Shown one piece after another: positions 1-6,881 of a stretch of DNA of 7,400 bases. Both the position numbers and the translations under genes were made by a program. The notes beneath the pieces were generated by a model. It was not told the DNA's origin and made no database searches. It worked only from the letters and a program-made list of their open reading frames with translations. This stretch comes from Accumulibacter sp. (GTDB lineage: Bacteria; Pseudomonadota; Gammaproteobacteria; Burkholderiales; Rhodocyclaceae). The stretch covers positions 1-7,400 of the forward strand of contig DPSD01000456.1 of the NCBI GenBank assembly GCA_003538495.1, read 5' to 3'. Position 1 is the stretch's first letter, and each line of letters opens with the position of its first letter.

Positions 1-22
1 CTCCGGGTTACCGGCGAAATAG
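1..22 (+). CDS. possible last codons of secY (partial)
   Basis: The bases before infA read as a frame ending S-G-L-P-A-K followed by a TAG stop one base before the infA ATG. In beta- and gammaproteobacterial spc operons the gene directly upstream of infA-rpmJ is usually secY, the membrane channel of the Sec translocon. That gene order is the only reason for the name. Six residues cannot identify a protein, and SecY C-termini are poorly conserved. A stop so close to the next start would fit translational coupling into infA. Confidence 0.35.
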
Positions 23-23
23 G

Positions 24-242
24 ATGGCAAAGGAAGACTTGATTGAAATGCAGGGGGAGGTCGTCGAAAACCTCCCGAACGCTACATTCAGGGTGAAGCT
101 CGAGAACGGTCATGTGGTTCTTGGCTTTATCTCCGGCAAGATGCGCATGCACTACATCCGCATCCTGCCGGGGGACAAGGTGACGGTGCAACTGACACCC
201 TACGACCTTAGTCGTGCGCGAATCGTCTTCCGCGCCAAGTGA
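24..242 (+). CDS. infA: translation initiation factor IF-1
   Basis: This 72-residue protein has the standard IF-1 length. IF-1 binds the A site of the 30S subunit during initiation and modulates IF-2 and IF-3. The sequence is a single OB-fold S1-type domain and holds the family's near-invariant stretches: [20 protein letters not shown] (residues 9-28), then [19 protein letters not shown], then [11 protein letters not shown] at the end. The ATG is preceded by AGG immediately upstream and by the stop of the preceding frame, so its ribosome-binding site is poor and coupling to the upstream gene is likely. It is followed by rpmJ after 67 bases, the usual neighbour at the end of the spc operon. 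Identification is secure. Confidence 0.98.
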   Translation: MAKEDLIEMQGEVVENLPNATFRVKLENGHVVLGFISGKMRMHYIRILPGDKVTVQLTPYDLSRARIVFRAK

Positions 243-309
243 GGAATCTCTACGCAACAATTCGGTGCCGGGCCGGCTGCGCCTCGTGCCGGGGAACCAG
301 GAGTTAACA

Positions 310-423
310 ATGAAAGTGCTGGCCTCTGTGAAGCGCGTCTGCCGTAAATGCAAGATCATTCGCCGCCACGGTATCGTGCGGGTGATCTGTGCCGATCCAC
401 GTCACAAACAGCGTCAAGGTTGA
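310..423 (+). CDS. rpmJ: 50S ribosomal protein L36, zinc-ribbon form
   Basis: This 37-residue basic protein is L36, the smallest protein of the 50S subunit, which packs on 23S rRNA. The zinc-ribbon ligands are all present: Cys11, Cys14, Cys27 and His32 (CRKC ... CADPRH). It is therefore the zinc-binding C+ paralog, not the cysteine-free variant that bacteria express under zinc starvation. The start is the ATG at 310, preceded by AGGAG at 299-303 with six bases of spacing. An open frame extends upstream to 214 but overlaps the end of infA and adds residues foreign to the family. It lies between infA and the rpsM leader, as expected for the end of the spc operon. Confidence 0.98.
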   Translation: MKVLASVKRVCRKCKIIRRHGIVRVICADPRHKQRQG

Positions 424-430
424 TCGCTGT

Positions 431-452
431 ACAAGCCACTCTTGTGGGTTGT
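431..452 (+). promoter_or_regulatory. hairpin in the alpha-operon leader upstream of rpsM
   Basis: Bases 431-439 pair with 444-452 around a TCTT loop, giving nine positions with one internal G-G mismatch (435/448). A second, weaker pairing (478-482 with 497-501) would place the GGGGTG ribosome-binding site of rpsM (492-497) in its loop. In Escherichia coli, S4 represses the alpha operon by binding a pseudoknot at the start of rpsM. This leader has the right place, and rpsD is in the operon. Whether it folds into the same pseudoknot is inference. There is no T-tract after the hairpin, so it is not an intrinsic terminator. Confidence 0.45.
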
Positions 453-472
453 CAGTCGGTTGAAGGTATAAC
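442..472 (+). promoter_or_regulatory. weak candidate sigma-70 promoter for the alpha operon
   Basis: TTGTGG (442-447) and TATAAC (467-472) resemble -35 and -10 boxes, but the 19-base spacer is longer than the preferred 17. The alpha operon often has its own promoter in the rpmJ-rpsM gap, and this gap of 79 bases is one of the largest in the cluster. The -35 box overlaps the leader hairpin, so a transcript starting here would lack the hairpin. It is either an alternative to that structure or a chance match. Confidence 0.22.
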
Positions 473-502
473 TGTAAGATTTGGACTAGTTGGGGTGAAT
501 CA

Positions 503-865
503 ATGGCCCGCATCGCAGGCGTAAACCTACCGAACCACCAGCATGCCGAGATCGCACTCACCGCGATCTATGGTATAGGGCGTCCTCGCGCACAAAAGAT
601 TTGTGATGCGGCTGGGGTTTCACGTTCAACAAAAATGAAGGACATGACCGAAGCTGAACTGGAGCGCTTGCGCGACCAGATCGGCAGGTTCTCTGTCGAA
701 GGCGACTTGCGCCGCGAAGTGACGATGAGCATCAAGCGTCTGATGGACCTCGGTTGCTACCGGGGCCTTCGTCACCGCAAGGGCCTTCCTTCGCGTGGTC
801 AGCGTACGAAGACCAATGCGCGCACCCGCAAGGGACCGCGCAAGCCGATCGCCGGCAAGAAATGA
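503..865 (+). CDS. rpsM: 30S ribosomal protein S13
   Basis: This 120-residue protein is S13, of the 30S head, which contacts 16S rRNA, S19 and the 50S subunit through bridges to 23S rRNA and L5. It starts with the family signature [20 protein letters not shown] and [12 protein letters not shown], a helix-hairpin-helix-like segment. It ends in the basic tail [27 protein letters not shown] that reaches toward the P-site tRNA. The ATG at 503 has GGGGTG at 492-497 upstream. It is the first gene of the alpha operon, and its leader is the expected target of S4 autoregulation. rpsK follows after 20 bases. Confidence 0.98.
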   Translation: MARIAGVNLPNHQHAEIALTAIYGIGRPRAQKICDAAGVSRSTKMKDMTEAELERLRDQIGRFSVEGDLRREVTMSIKRLMDLGCYRGLRHRKGLPSRGQRTKTNARTRKGPRKPIAGKK

Positions 866-885
866 TTAGGAACTAGGATCTGACT

Positions 886-1281
886 ATGGCCAAGACCGCT
901 ACAAAAGTTCGCAAGAAAGTCAAGGTAAGAAAGAACGTTGCCGAGGGTGTCGCCCATATCCACGCGTCGTTCAACAACACGATCATCACCATCACCGACC
1001 GACAGGGCAACGCCTTGTCGTGGGCGACATCGGGCGGCGCCGGCTTCAAGGGCTCGCGCAAGAGCACGCCCTTTGCTGCACAGGTGGCGGCGGAAGCGGC
1101 CGGCAAGGTGGCTGTCGAGTGCGGTGTCAGGAACCTGGAAGTCCGTATCAAGGGCCCGGGCCCGGGGCGGGAGTCGTCGGTGCGCGCGCTCAATGCGTTG
1201 GGTATGAAGATTACGGCGATTACCGACGTCACGCCGATCCCGCACAATGGCTGCCGTCCGCCCAAGAAGCGTCGGATTTAA
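886..1281 (+). CDS. rpsK: 30S ribosomal protein S11
   Basis: This 131-residue protein is S11, which sits on the platform of the 30S subunit next to S6, S18 and S21 and binds 16S rRNA near the E site and mRNA exit. Diagnostic stretches are [54 protein letters not shown] and the C-terminal [16 protein letters not shown]. The basic N-terminal tail ([10 protein letters not shown]) is normal for proteobacteria. The start is ATG with TAGGAT six bases upstream. Its TAA stop overlaps the AAGGAG ribosome-binding site of rpsD, so translation of the two is probably coupled. Confidence 0.98.
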   Translation: MAKTATKVRKKVKVRKNVAEGVAHIHASFNNTIITITDRQGNALSWATSGGAGFKGSRKSTPFAAQVAAEAAGKVAVECGVRNLEVRIKGPGPGRESSVRALNALGMKITAITDVTPIPHNGCRPPKKRRI

Positions 1282-1293
1282 GGAGAAGAAACA

Positions 1294-1923
1294 GTGGCCC
1301 GCAACCTAGATCCGAAGTGCCGTCAGTGCCGCCGTGAAGGCGAAAAGTTGTTCCTGAAAGGCGAGAAGTGTTTTACCGACAAGTGTGCGATCGAGCGTCG
1401 CTCGTACGCGCCGGGGCAGCATGGGCAGAAGTCCGGGCAACGTTTGTCGGACTATGGTGTTCATTTGCGTGAGAAGCAGAAGATCCGCCGTATCTATGGC
1501 GTTCTCGAAGGGCAGTTTCGCAAGGTTTACAAAGAGGCCGACCGCCGCCGGGGGGTTACCGGCGAAGTGCTGCTGCAGTTGCTCGAGGCGCGCCTTGACA
1601 GTGTTGCCTATCGCATGGGCTTTGCGGCGTCGCGCTCCGAGTCCCGGCAGGTAGTCAGACATAACGGGGTGCTGGTGAATGGTCGGCGGGTCAACATTCC
1701 GTCGTATCAGGTGCGTCCTGGCGACGTCGTGGAAGTCTGCGAGAAGGCGAAGGCCCACCTTCGCGTCAAGGCGGCGCTGGCCGCCGCCGAGGCGCGTGGT
1801 TTCCCGGAGTGGGTCGAAGTGGACGCAAAGGCCGCGAAGGGGACCTACAAGGCACACCCGGAGCGTAGCGAACTGCCGCCGACGATCAATGAGAGTCTCG
1901 TCATCGAACTCTACTCGAAGTAG
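1294..1923 (+). CDS. rpsD: 30S ribosomal protein S4, zinc-ligand form
   Basis: This 209-residue protein is S4, a primary 16S rRNA-binding protein that nucleates 30S assembly and, in enterobacteria, represses its own alpha operon. The N-terminal domain carries Cys9, Cys12, Cys26 and Cys31 (CX2CX13CX4C), the zinc-binding pattern of the Thermus-type C+ S4. Escherichia coli S4 lacks this set. The S4 RNA-binding domain covers roughly residues 99-160, with [20 protein letters not shown] and [19 protein letters not shown]. The start is GTG at 1294, supported by AAGGAG at 1280-1285 and by the invariant [12 protein letters not shown] beginning. It ends with two TAG codons in tandem (1921-1926). rpoA starts 39 bases later. 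Confidence 0.98.
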   Translation: MARNLDPKCRQCRREGEKLFLKGEKCFTDKCAIERRSYAPGQHGQKSGQRLSDYGVHLREKQKIRRIYGVLEGQFRKVYKEADRRRGVTGEVLLQLLEARLDSVAYRMGFAASRSESRQVVRHNGVLVNGRRVNIPSYQVRPGDVVEVCEKAKAHLRVKAALAAAEARGFPEWVEVDAKAAKGTYKAHPERSELPPTINESLVIELYSK

Positions 1924-1962
1924 TAGGCGAGAGGCTTGACGGCATCAGGCAAAGGACAGTAC

Positions 1963-2937
1963 ATGCAAAGCAGTGGACTATATAAACCGCGCATCATCGA
2001 TGTGCAGAGCTTGTCGTCGGTGCATGCGCGAGTGGTCATGGAACCGTTTGAACGCGGCTATGGGCACACTCTCGGCAATGCCCTGCGGCGTATTCTGCTG
2101 TCATCAATGCCGGGTTACGCACTGACCGAGGTCAGCATCGACGGCGTACTCCACGAGTACTCGACCATCGACGGCGCACAGGAGGATGTGGTTGATATCC
2201 TCCTGAACCTCAAGGGCGTGGTCTTCAAGCTCCACAATCGGGAAGAGGTCGTGCTGCGCCTTGCCAAGGAAGGCAAGGGGATTGTCCGGGCGGCGGATAT
2301 CGAGGTCTCTCATGACGTCGAGATCATCAACCCGGAGCACGTGATTGCGCACCTCTCGGCTGGCGGCAAGCTGGCGATGGAGATGAAGGTCGAGAAGTCG
2401 CTGGGCTACGTCGCCGGTAATCTTCGCGAACTGGGTGAGGCCGGCAAGACCATCGGCAAGCTGGTTCTCGACGCATCGTTCAGCCCGGTCCGTCGGGTGA
2501 GCTATACAGTTGAGAGCGCGCGCGTCGAACAGCGCACCGACCTCGACAAGCTGATCATGGAAATCGAGACCAACGGCGCGATCGAGCCTGAGGAGGCGAT
2601 CCGCACCGCGGCGCGCATTCTGATGGAGCAGCTTTCGGTTTTCGCCGATCTGGCCGGTACGGCGATGCCCGTCGAGTACCACAAGACGGTACAGGTCGAT
2701 CCTTTGCTGCTCCGCCCAGTCGATGATCTGGAGCTGACGGTTCGTTCTGCGAACTGTCTGAAAGCCGAGAACATCTACTACATCGGCGACCTGATTCAGC
2801 GAACCGAGAACGAGCTGCTGAAAACGCCGAATCTCGGTCGCAAGTCGCTTAACGAAATCAAGGAAGTGTTGGCCGCGCGCGGCCTGACACTGGGCATGAA
2901 GCTCGACAACTGGCCGCCGGCCGGGCTCGAGAAATAG
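1963..2937 (+). CDS. rpoA: DNA-directed RNA polymerase subunit alpha
   Basis: This 324-residue protein is the alpha subunit, whose dimer nucleates assembly of beta and beta'. The N-terminal domain shows [20 protein letters not shown] (residues 30-49), the dimerisation and core-assembly segment. After the linker, the C-terminal domain holds [18 protein letters not shown] and [19 protein letters not shown]. Arg261 corresponds to Escherichia coli Arg265, which contacts UP-element DNA and activators. The ATG at 1963 is chosen over an in-frame TTG at 1936 because it gives the family's usual MQSS-type beginning and has AAAGGA at 1951-1956 with six bases of spacing. Its place between rpsD and rplQ is the conserved alpha-operon order. 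Confidence 0.98.
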   Translation: MQSSGLYKPRIIDVQSLSSVHARVVMEPFERGYGHTLGNALRRILLSSMPGYALTEVSIDGVLHEYSTIDGAQEDVVDILLNLKGVVFKLHNREEVVLRLAKEGKGIVRAADIEVSHDVEIINPEHVIAHLSAGGKLAMEMKVEKSLGYVAGNLRELGEAGKTIGKLVLDASFSPVRRVSYTVESARVEQRTDLDKLIMEIETNGAIEPEEAIRTAARILMEQLSVFADLAGTAMPVEYHKTVQVDPLLLRPVDDLELTVRSANCLKAENIYYIGDLIQRTENELLKTPNLGRKSLNEIKEVLAARGLTLGMKLDNWPPAGLEK

Positions 2938-2967
2938 GCTGCTGGCAAAGAACAGGAAGGAATAGAT

Positions 2968-3351
2968 ATGCGTCACCGTTTGGGTCTCCGCAAACTGAAT
3001 CGTACCAGCTCCCATCGTCTGGCGATGTTGCGCAATATGACCGTTTCGCTGCTGCGGGAAGAAGTCATCAAGACGACTCTGCCGAAGGCCAAGGAACTGC
3101 GCCGTGTGATCGAGCCGATCATTACCCTCGGGAAGAAGCCGAATCTTGCCAACCGCCGGCTTGCTTTTGATCGTCTGCGGGATCGTGACATGGTGGTCAA
3201 GGTGTTCGACGAACTCGGGCCGCGCTATGCGACTCGCAATGGTGGTTACCTGCGGATTCTGAAGTGTGGATTCCGCGTCGGCGACAATGCGCCGATGGCG
3301 TTCGTCGAGTTGATGGATCGACCCGATACCGGCACCGATCCTGTCACTTAG
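2968..3351 (+). CDS. rplQ: 50S ribosomal protein L17
   Basis: This 127-residue protein is L17, a 50S protein near the peptide exit tunnel. The family beginning [20 protein letters not shown] and the segments [21 protein letters not shown] and [20 protein letters not shown] are all present. The length fits the short proteobacterial form. GGAAGG at 2955-2960 provides a good ribosome-binding site. It is the last gene of the alpha operon, and an intrinsic terminator follows 47 bases after its stop. Confidence 0.98.
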   Translation: MRHRLGLRKLNRTSSHRLAMLRNMTVSLLREEVIKTTLPKAKELRRVIEPIITLGKKPNLANRRLAFDRLRDRDMVVKVFDELGPRYATRNGGYLRILKCGFRVGDNAPMAFVELMDRPDTGTDPVT

Positions 3352-3398
3352 GGGTCGCTATCGACAGAGCGCACGCCGTGGCGTGGGCTAGCAGCAAG

Positions 3399-3423
3399 AA
3401 GCCAGGCTTAGCCTGGCTTTTTT
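3399..3423 (+). terminator. intrinsic terminator of the alpha operon
   Basis: Bases 3399-3407 (AAGCCAGGC) and 3411-3419 (GCCTGGCTT) are perfect inverted repeats around a three-base TTA loop, followed by a run of T to 3423. The hairpin and T-tract lie just after rplQ, where transcription of the operon should end. There is no matching T-tract for the minus strand, so it acts in one direction only. Confidence 0.93.
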
Positions 3424-4525
3424 CGTGGTGCGCCCGGCCCGGGGCGGTCACTTGCTTCGCCTGTCTGGTCAGGCTTTCCGTACAGGGTCAAGTGACCGCC
3501 TCGATCCGTTCGGTAGTTCGCCGGTCCACATCGGGTCACCGTTGTTCGTGACCGGCGCTCACCCGAGTTCGATCTCAGTGGGCCAAGCGGAATGCCAACT
3601 GCTGGTGTTTGCTCTGCCTGCGTTGCCCGGCCGATCGCGGCAAGCTGCCGAATCGGGGTAGCGAAGGTCATTCGGGTTCGGCGGTCGGCGCAGTCCACGT
3701 CGTGAGCCCTCCCCAGCTCCGTGTTGCGGCGTTGGTCGGTGGCGCCGCGCCGGCAAGCGGTCAGATCATCCACCAGCCAGGAAAACCGGTATGCCACCAT
3801 GATCCATCCGACTTCTTCATGGCTGGCTGAGCATGGGGGTCGCCAGCGGGAGCGCCCGGGCACTGGCTAGTGGACTGGAATCCGGCAAACAATAGCCTCA
3901 GTCGCGGCACGTCCCGATAGCCGCTCTGGCGCGCCGGTTCCGCTGCTTTGCCCATCAGTTGATCAAGGGCTCGCCACGCGGCAAGCGGGTGGCGCGCGAG
4001 AGGACGAAGTGTTCTCATGGCAAACCTCGCAAGGAGATTCGTGAAGACCGCAAACCGACGGCCGGAGTAGGCGGCGCAAGCACGCCGACGGGCAAGAGTT
4101 ACACAGCCCCTTGTTTTCTTGCGTGACGTGCTTCACGGTGGGCTGGCAAGTTCCGATGCCGGCCATGCCGGATGGTCAAATTCGTCTCGGCGTGTTGCAG
4201 GGGGGCCCGCAGCCCCGGCTGTCGAGCGAAGCGTCGGTCGCCGCCGCTGGACTGGGCGATCGAGGCATGGTGCTGCTTCGCGCTGTCCGGGCCACGTGCT
4301 TTCTACGGATCAGGCGGTATCATCATGGCTAACGCCGCGCGGTGCTGGTCCGGCGAGCAAGCGATCAACACGCGGCGGCAGGTGAGCCAGGAGCCGTGAG
4401 TGGCCGATGGAGCGGAGGGATTGGATGGAGTTGATAGCGCGCATGGCCAGCAGGCGTTGGCCGGCAGCCCGGACTGCCGGTACGCCGCGGGGTCGCCTTA
4501 CGTTCTCGCCGGGAGTCCGCCAAGA
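3424..4525. other. 1.1 kb region without a recognisable gene
   Basis: I find no convincing gene here. Open frames of 65-151 codons occur on both strands, as expected in GC-rich DNA. None has a recognisable domain, and the longest (minus strand, 3408-3863) runs into the terminator. Two short frames are the least implausible: minus strand 3761-4018 (85 codons, starting MRTLRPLARHPLAAW) and plus strand 4172-4399 (75 codons). I recognise neither, and neither has a strong ribosome-binding site. A short inverted repeat, CGTGA (4122-4126) and TCACG (4133-4137), is the only palindrome I noted on the egtD side. The region may be relic DNA separating the ribosomal operon from the egtD-sen genes and must also hold the egtD promoter. 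Confidence 0.6.
3443..3553. repeat. cluster of GGTCAC/GTGACC inverted repeats
   Basis: GGCGGTCACTTG (3443-3454) and CAAGTGACCGCC (3489-3500) form a perfect 12-base inverted repeat with a 34-base spacer. Inside it, GCCTG (3459-3463) and CAGGC (3470-3474) form a smaller one. A second pair, GGTCAC (3534-3539) and GTGACC (3548-3553), follows. The core hexamer thus occurs four times in alternating orientation within about 110 bases. Repeated short sites of this kind are known at the ends of IS21-family elements, where the transposase binds, but no istA or istB coding sequence is visible. A regulator-binding array or a folded RNA is also possible. Confidence 0.5.
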
Positions 4526-5476
4526 GTGCGCACGCCGACCCTGATCGCGGTCGACCGTCCACAGCCGGCCGCCATTCGCGCCGAGCTGTTGCGCGGGCTG
4601 CGGGCGTTTCCGGCAGTGGTTTCGCCCAAGTACCTCTACGATGGTCTGGGCTCAAGGCTCTTTGCGGCGATTACCGAATTGCCCGAGTATTACCCGACGC
4701 GTACCGAGGCGGCGATCTTCGCGCGCCATCTACCGGCCATCGCCGCCGAACTGCCGGCCGACCTGACGCTGGTCGATCTGGGTGCCGGCAACTGCGAAAA
4801 GGCGGCACGCCTGTTGCCGCCCTTGCGGGTAAGCACCTACGTGGCGGTCGACATCTCGCTGGACTTCCTGCAAGAAGGACTCGACCGTCTGCAGCAGCGA
4901 CACCCGGCGGTCGACATGCTCGGTGTCGGCACCGACTTCTCGACTCGTCTGCTGCTGCCGGATGCCGTTGGCGCGGGCCCGCGCCTGCTCTTTTATCCGG
5001 GTTCGAGCATCGGCAACTTTACCCCGCCGGACGCGCTCGACTTTCTGCGACAGCTGCATCCCGCTGCGCAGGGCGGCGGACTTCTGGTCGGCGTCGACCT
5101 GCTCAAGCCGATCGAGGTACTCGAAGCGGCCTACGACGACCCACTGGGGGTCACCGCGGCTTTCAACCGCAACCTTCTGCGGCACATCAACCACCTCGTC
5201 GGGAGCGATTTTGCGCTCGCCGACTGGCAGCATCGGGCGTTTTTTGACAGCGCGCAGCGACGCATCGAGATGCACCTGCAAGCCCTGCACGGCGTCGCCG
5301 TTCGCTGGCCGGGCGGCGAGAGGGTCTTCGCTGCCGGCGAACGGATCCATACCGAGAATTCGTACAAGTGGCGGGCCGATGATTTCGCTGCCTTGCTGGT
5401 CGCCGCCGGTTTTTCGGCGATTCGGCGCTGGACCGACGAGCGTGGCTGGTTTGCGGTCTTTCTGGCGCAGGCCTGA
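4526..5476 (+). CDS. egtD: L-histidine N-alpha-methyltransferase (hercynine synthase) EgtD
   Basis: EgtD uses three SAM molecules to trimethylate histidine, giving hercynine, the precursor of ergothioneine and selenoneine. From the GTG at 4526 the protein has 316 residues, close to the family norm of about 320. The motif YYPTRTEA (55-62) is an EgtD hallmark. DLGAGNCEK (84-92) is SAM motif I, and VDIS (108-111) carries the acidic residue after the next strand. GSSIGNF (159-165) includes Asn164, matching the mycobacterial histidine-binding Asn166. TENSYKW (276-282) keeps the Glu and Ser that bind the substrate amino group and imidazole region. GGGAG at 4511-4515 supports this start. An in-frame GTG at 4400 would add 42 low-complexity residues without family support. 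The gene converges on senA with 88 bases between stops. Confidence 0.93.
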   Translation: MRTPTLIAVDRPQPAAIRAELLRGLRAFPAVVSPKYLYDGLGSRLFAAITELPEYYPTRTEAAIFARHLPAIAAELPADLTLVDLGAGNCEKAARLLPPLRVSTYVAVDISLDFLQEGLDRLQQRHPAVDMLGVGTDFSTRLLLPDAVGAGPRLLFYPGSSIGNFTPPDALDFLRQLHPAAQGGGLLVGVDLLKPIEVLEAAYDDPLGVTAAFNRNLLRHINHLVGSDFALADWQHRAFFDSAQRRIEMHLQALHGVAVRWPGGERVFAAGERIHTENSYKWRADDFAALLVAAGFSAIRRWTDERGWFAVFLAQA

Positions 5477-5564
5477 AGCGATGATTGCATATTGCGCTGC
5501 GGCGTTTGTCGACGCGCGAGCCCGCGCTCCCGGAGGACGGCCGCCGTTCGCGCACCGGCGCCCC

Positions 5565-6881
5565 TCAGCGCTTGAGCGCGCAACTGCGGAAACCACAGTG
5601 AAGGTCGTTGCGCTCGGGCGCGAAGAAGTTGCGGTAGCGCGGATGCGCCATTTCCGGTGCCGTGGCGCCGCTGGCACCGCGCAGGACGTAGCGGCTGTCG
5701 AACCAGGGCGCGGAGTAATCGCGGTACGGATGAGCGCGGAAACCCGGGTAGGGCAAGAACCGGCTGGCGGTCCATTCCCAGACTTCACCCCAGTGGAAAC
5801 CTGCATCGTGGGTGGGCACCTCGCCGCCGAGATCGCAGAGGGCGGCGTGGGCGGCGTATTCCCACTCGGCCTCGCTGGGCAAGCGGCGTCCGGCCCACCG
5901 GCACCAGGCGTCGGCCTCGAACCAGCTGAGATGGACGGCCGGCGCAGCGAGCGGCAGCGCTTGCCAGCCACCGAAGCGCCGCTGCTGCCATTGGCCGTTT
6001 GCCTGCCGCAGATAGCGCGGGCCGGCGACCGCGTTGGCCGCGCGCCACTGCCAGCCGGCGGCCGACCAGCAGCGCGGATCGCTGTAGCCGGCGGCGGTGG
6101 CGAAAGGCAGGTAGCGTTCCCAGCTGACCGGCAGGCTGTCGATCGCGAAGGCAGCGACCGGGCGACGATGGCTGTGGAGTTCGTTGTCGAAGGCAAAGCC
6201 TGGCCCGTCGTAACCCATTGCCCACTCGACATCGGGCAGCTGCCATTCGGTCGATTCCACCGATTCCACCGCCTCGACCGAATGGCCCGAATGGCCGCTC
6301 CCTGGCTGGCGCTGCAGAACCTGCGGTGCCTGGGGCCGCAACGCCTCCGGCAGCGAAATGTCGAGCGCCTGCGCCATGTAGGTCGCCGCTTCGCCGTGCA
6401 TCTGCTCGTGGAAGAGCACCAGCCAGAAGAAATACAGGTCGGCCGGCGTCGCTGCGGTCTGGCCGAGCAGACCCAGCGTTTCGGCGAGACCGGCTGCGAG
6501 ATAGGCGCGGGTGGCATCCAGATCCGGCAAGGGCAGCTGCCAGCGCACTGTTTGCGCGACGACGCTGGAGTTGTAGAGCGCGTCCGCGTCGGGCAGGCGC
6601 CCGGGGGGACGCGGGTGATCGGGGTCAGCAGCGATGCCCAGGGCGCGCTGACGGTTGCGCGCGATCCAGTAATCCTGGAACCAGCCGACGTGGCCGGCTT
6701 CCCACAAGGGAGGATTCAGCTGCGTCGAAAAGGGAACGCGCAGCGCCGGGCCCAGACCGTCTTCAAAGGCGGCCAGCAGGTCCAGCGTGCGCTGCCGGGC
6801 CGTTTGCAGCGACGAGATCAGCTGTGGCACCCGGCCCGCTCGCGCGGCATCGGCCGCGGCCCATTGGCAGAGTGCAGTCAT
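5565..6881 (-). CDS. senA: EgtB-family nonheme iron enzyme, probable selenoneine synthase SenA
   Basis: This 438-residue protein has the EgtB architecture. The N-terminal DinB-like domain shows NPPLWEAGHVGWF and LFHEQMHGEA, supplying the presumed iron ligands His64, His158 and His162. The C-terminal FGE-sulfatase domain (about 213-438) shows FDNE (231-234), LSWFEADAWCRWAGRRLPSE (318-337), GEVWEWT (365-371), HPRYRNFF and a final CGFR. EgtB couples hercynine to a thiol in ergothioneine synthesis. SenA couples hercynine oxidatively to a selenosugar. I favour SenA because the divergent neighbour is SenB-like and the sequence resembles the proteobacterial EgtB-related group. RGAS (401-404) replaces the RGGS usual in this fold. 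The start is ATG with only GGAA ten bases upstream. Ergothioneine synthase remains the alternative. Confidence 0.82.
   Translation of the reverse strand: MTALCQWAAADAARAGRVPQLISSLQTARQRTLDLLAAFEDGLGPALRVPFSTQLNPPLWEAGHVGWFQDYWIARNRQRALGIAADPDHPRPPGRLPDADALYNSSVVAQTVRWQLPLPDLDATRAYLAAGLAETLGLLGQTAATPADLYFFWLVLFHEQMHGEAATYMAQALDISLPEALRPQAPQVLQRQPGSGHSGHSVEAVESVESTEWQLPDVEWAMGYDGPGFAFDNELHSHRRPVAAFAIDSLPVSWERYLPFATAAGYSDPRCWSAAGWQWRAANAVAGPRYLRQANGQWQQRRFGGWQALPLAAPAVHLSWFEADAWCRWAGRRLPSEAEWEYAAHAALCDLGGEVPTHDAGFHWGEVWEWTASRFLPYPGFRAHPYRDYSAPWFDSRYVLRGASGATAPEMAHPRYRNFFAPERNDLHCGFRSCALKR
6252..6296 (-). repeat. five 9-base units inside senA, encoding a tripeptide-repeat linker
   Basis: On the plus strand the units are CGATTCCAC twice, CGCCTCGAC once and CGAATGGCC twice, all in register. 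In senA they encode GHS-GHS-VEA-VES-VES, residues 196-210. The segment lies exactly between the iron-binding DinB-like domain and the FGE-sulfatase domain. Exact neighbouring duplicates suggest recent slippage or duplication in a tolerant linker. Confidence 0.85.

Noticed and set aside
214..309. Upstream extension of rpmJ
   Set aside because: It overlaps the end of infA and adds residues absent from L36. The ATG at 310 has a good ribosome-binding site and gives the standard 37 residues.
1936..1962. TTG start for rpoA, nine residues upstream
   Set aside because: The ATG at 1963 has AAAGGA at the right distance and matches the normal family N-terminus.
2104..3015. 303-codon open frame antisense to rpoA
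   Set aside because: rpoA on the plus strand is unambiguous. The antisense frame arises from third-position GC bias.
3408..3863. 151-codon minus-strand open frame after the alpha operon
   Set aside because: It has no recognisable domain, runs through the inverted-repeat cluster and ends inside the intrinsic terminator hairpin. A transposase remnant was considered, but no family motif could be read.
4400..4525. GTG start for egtD 42 residues upstream
   Set aside because: The extra residues are low-complexity and unlike EgtD. The GTG at 4526 has GGGAG upstream and gives the family length. An intermediate TTG at 4421 has a ribosome-binding site that is too close.
5514..5527. GCGCG/CGCGC hairpin between the convergent egtD and senA stops
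   Set aside because: It has only five base pairs, no T-tract on either strand and is in GC-rich sequence, so it is not supported as a terminator.
4730..6517. 595-codon open frame on the minus strand
   Set aside because: It is in another frame of senA and antisense to egtD. The senA frame carries the HXXXH and FGE motifs and this one carries none.
5565..6881. Calling the EgtB-like gene ordinary ergothioneine synthase egtB
   Set aside because: The architecture fits either enzyme, but the divergent SenB-family neighbour makes SenA the better reading. EgtB is kept as the stated alternative.
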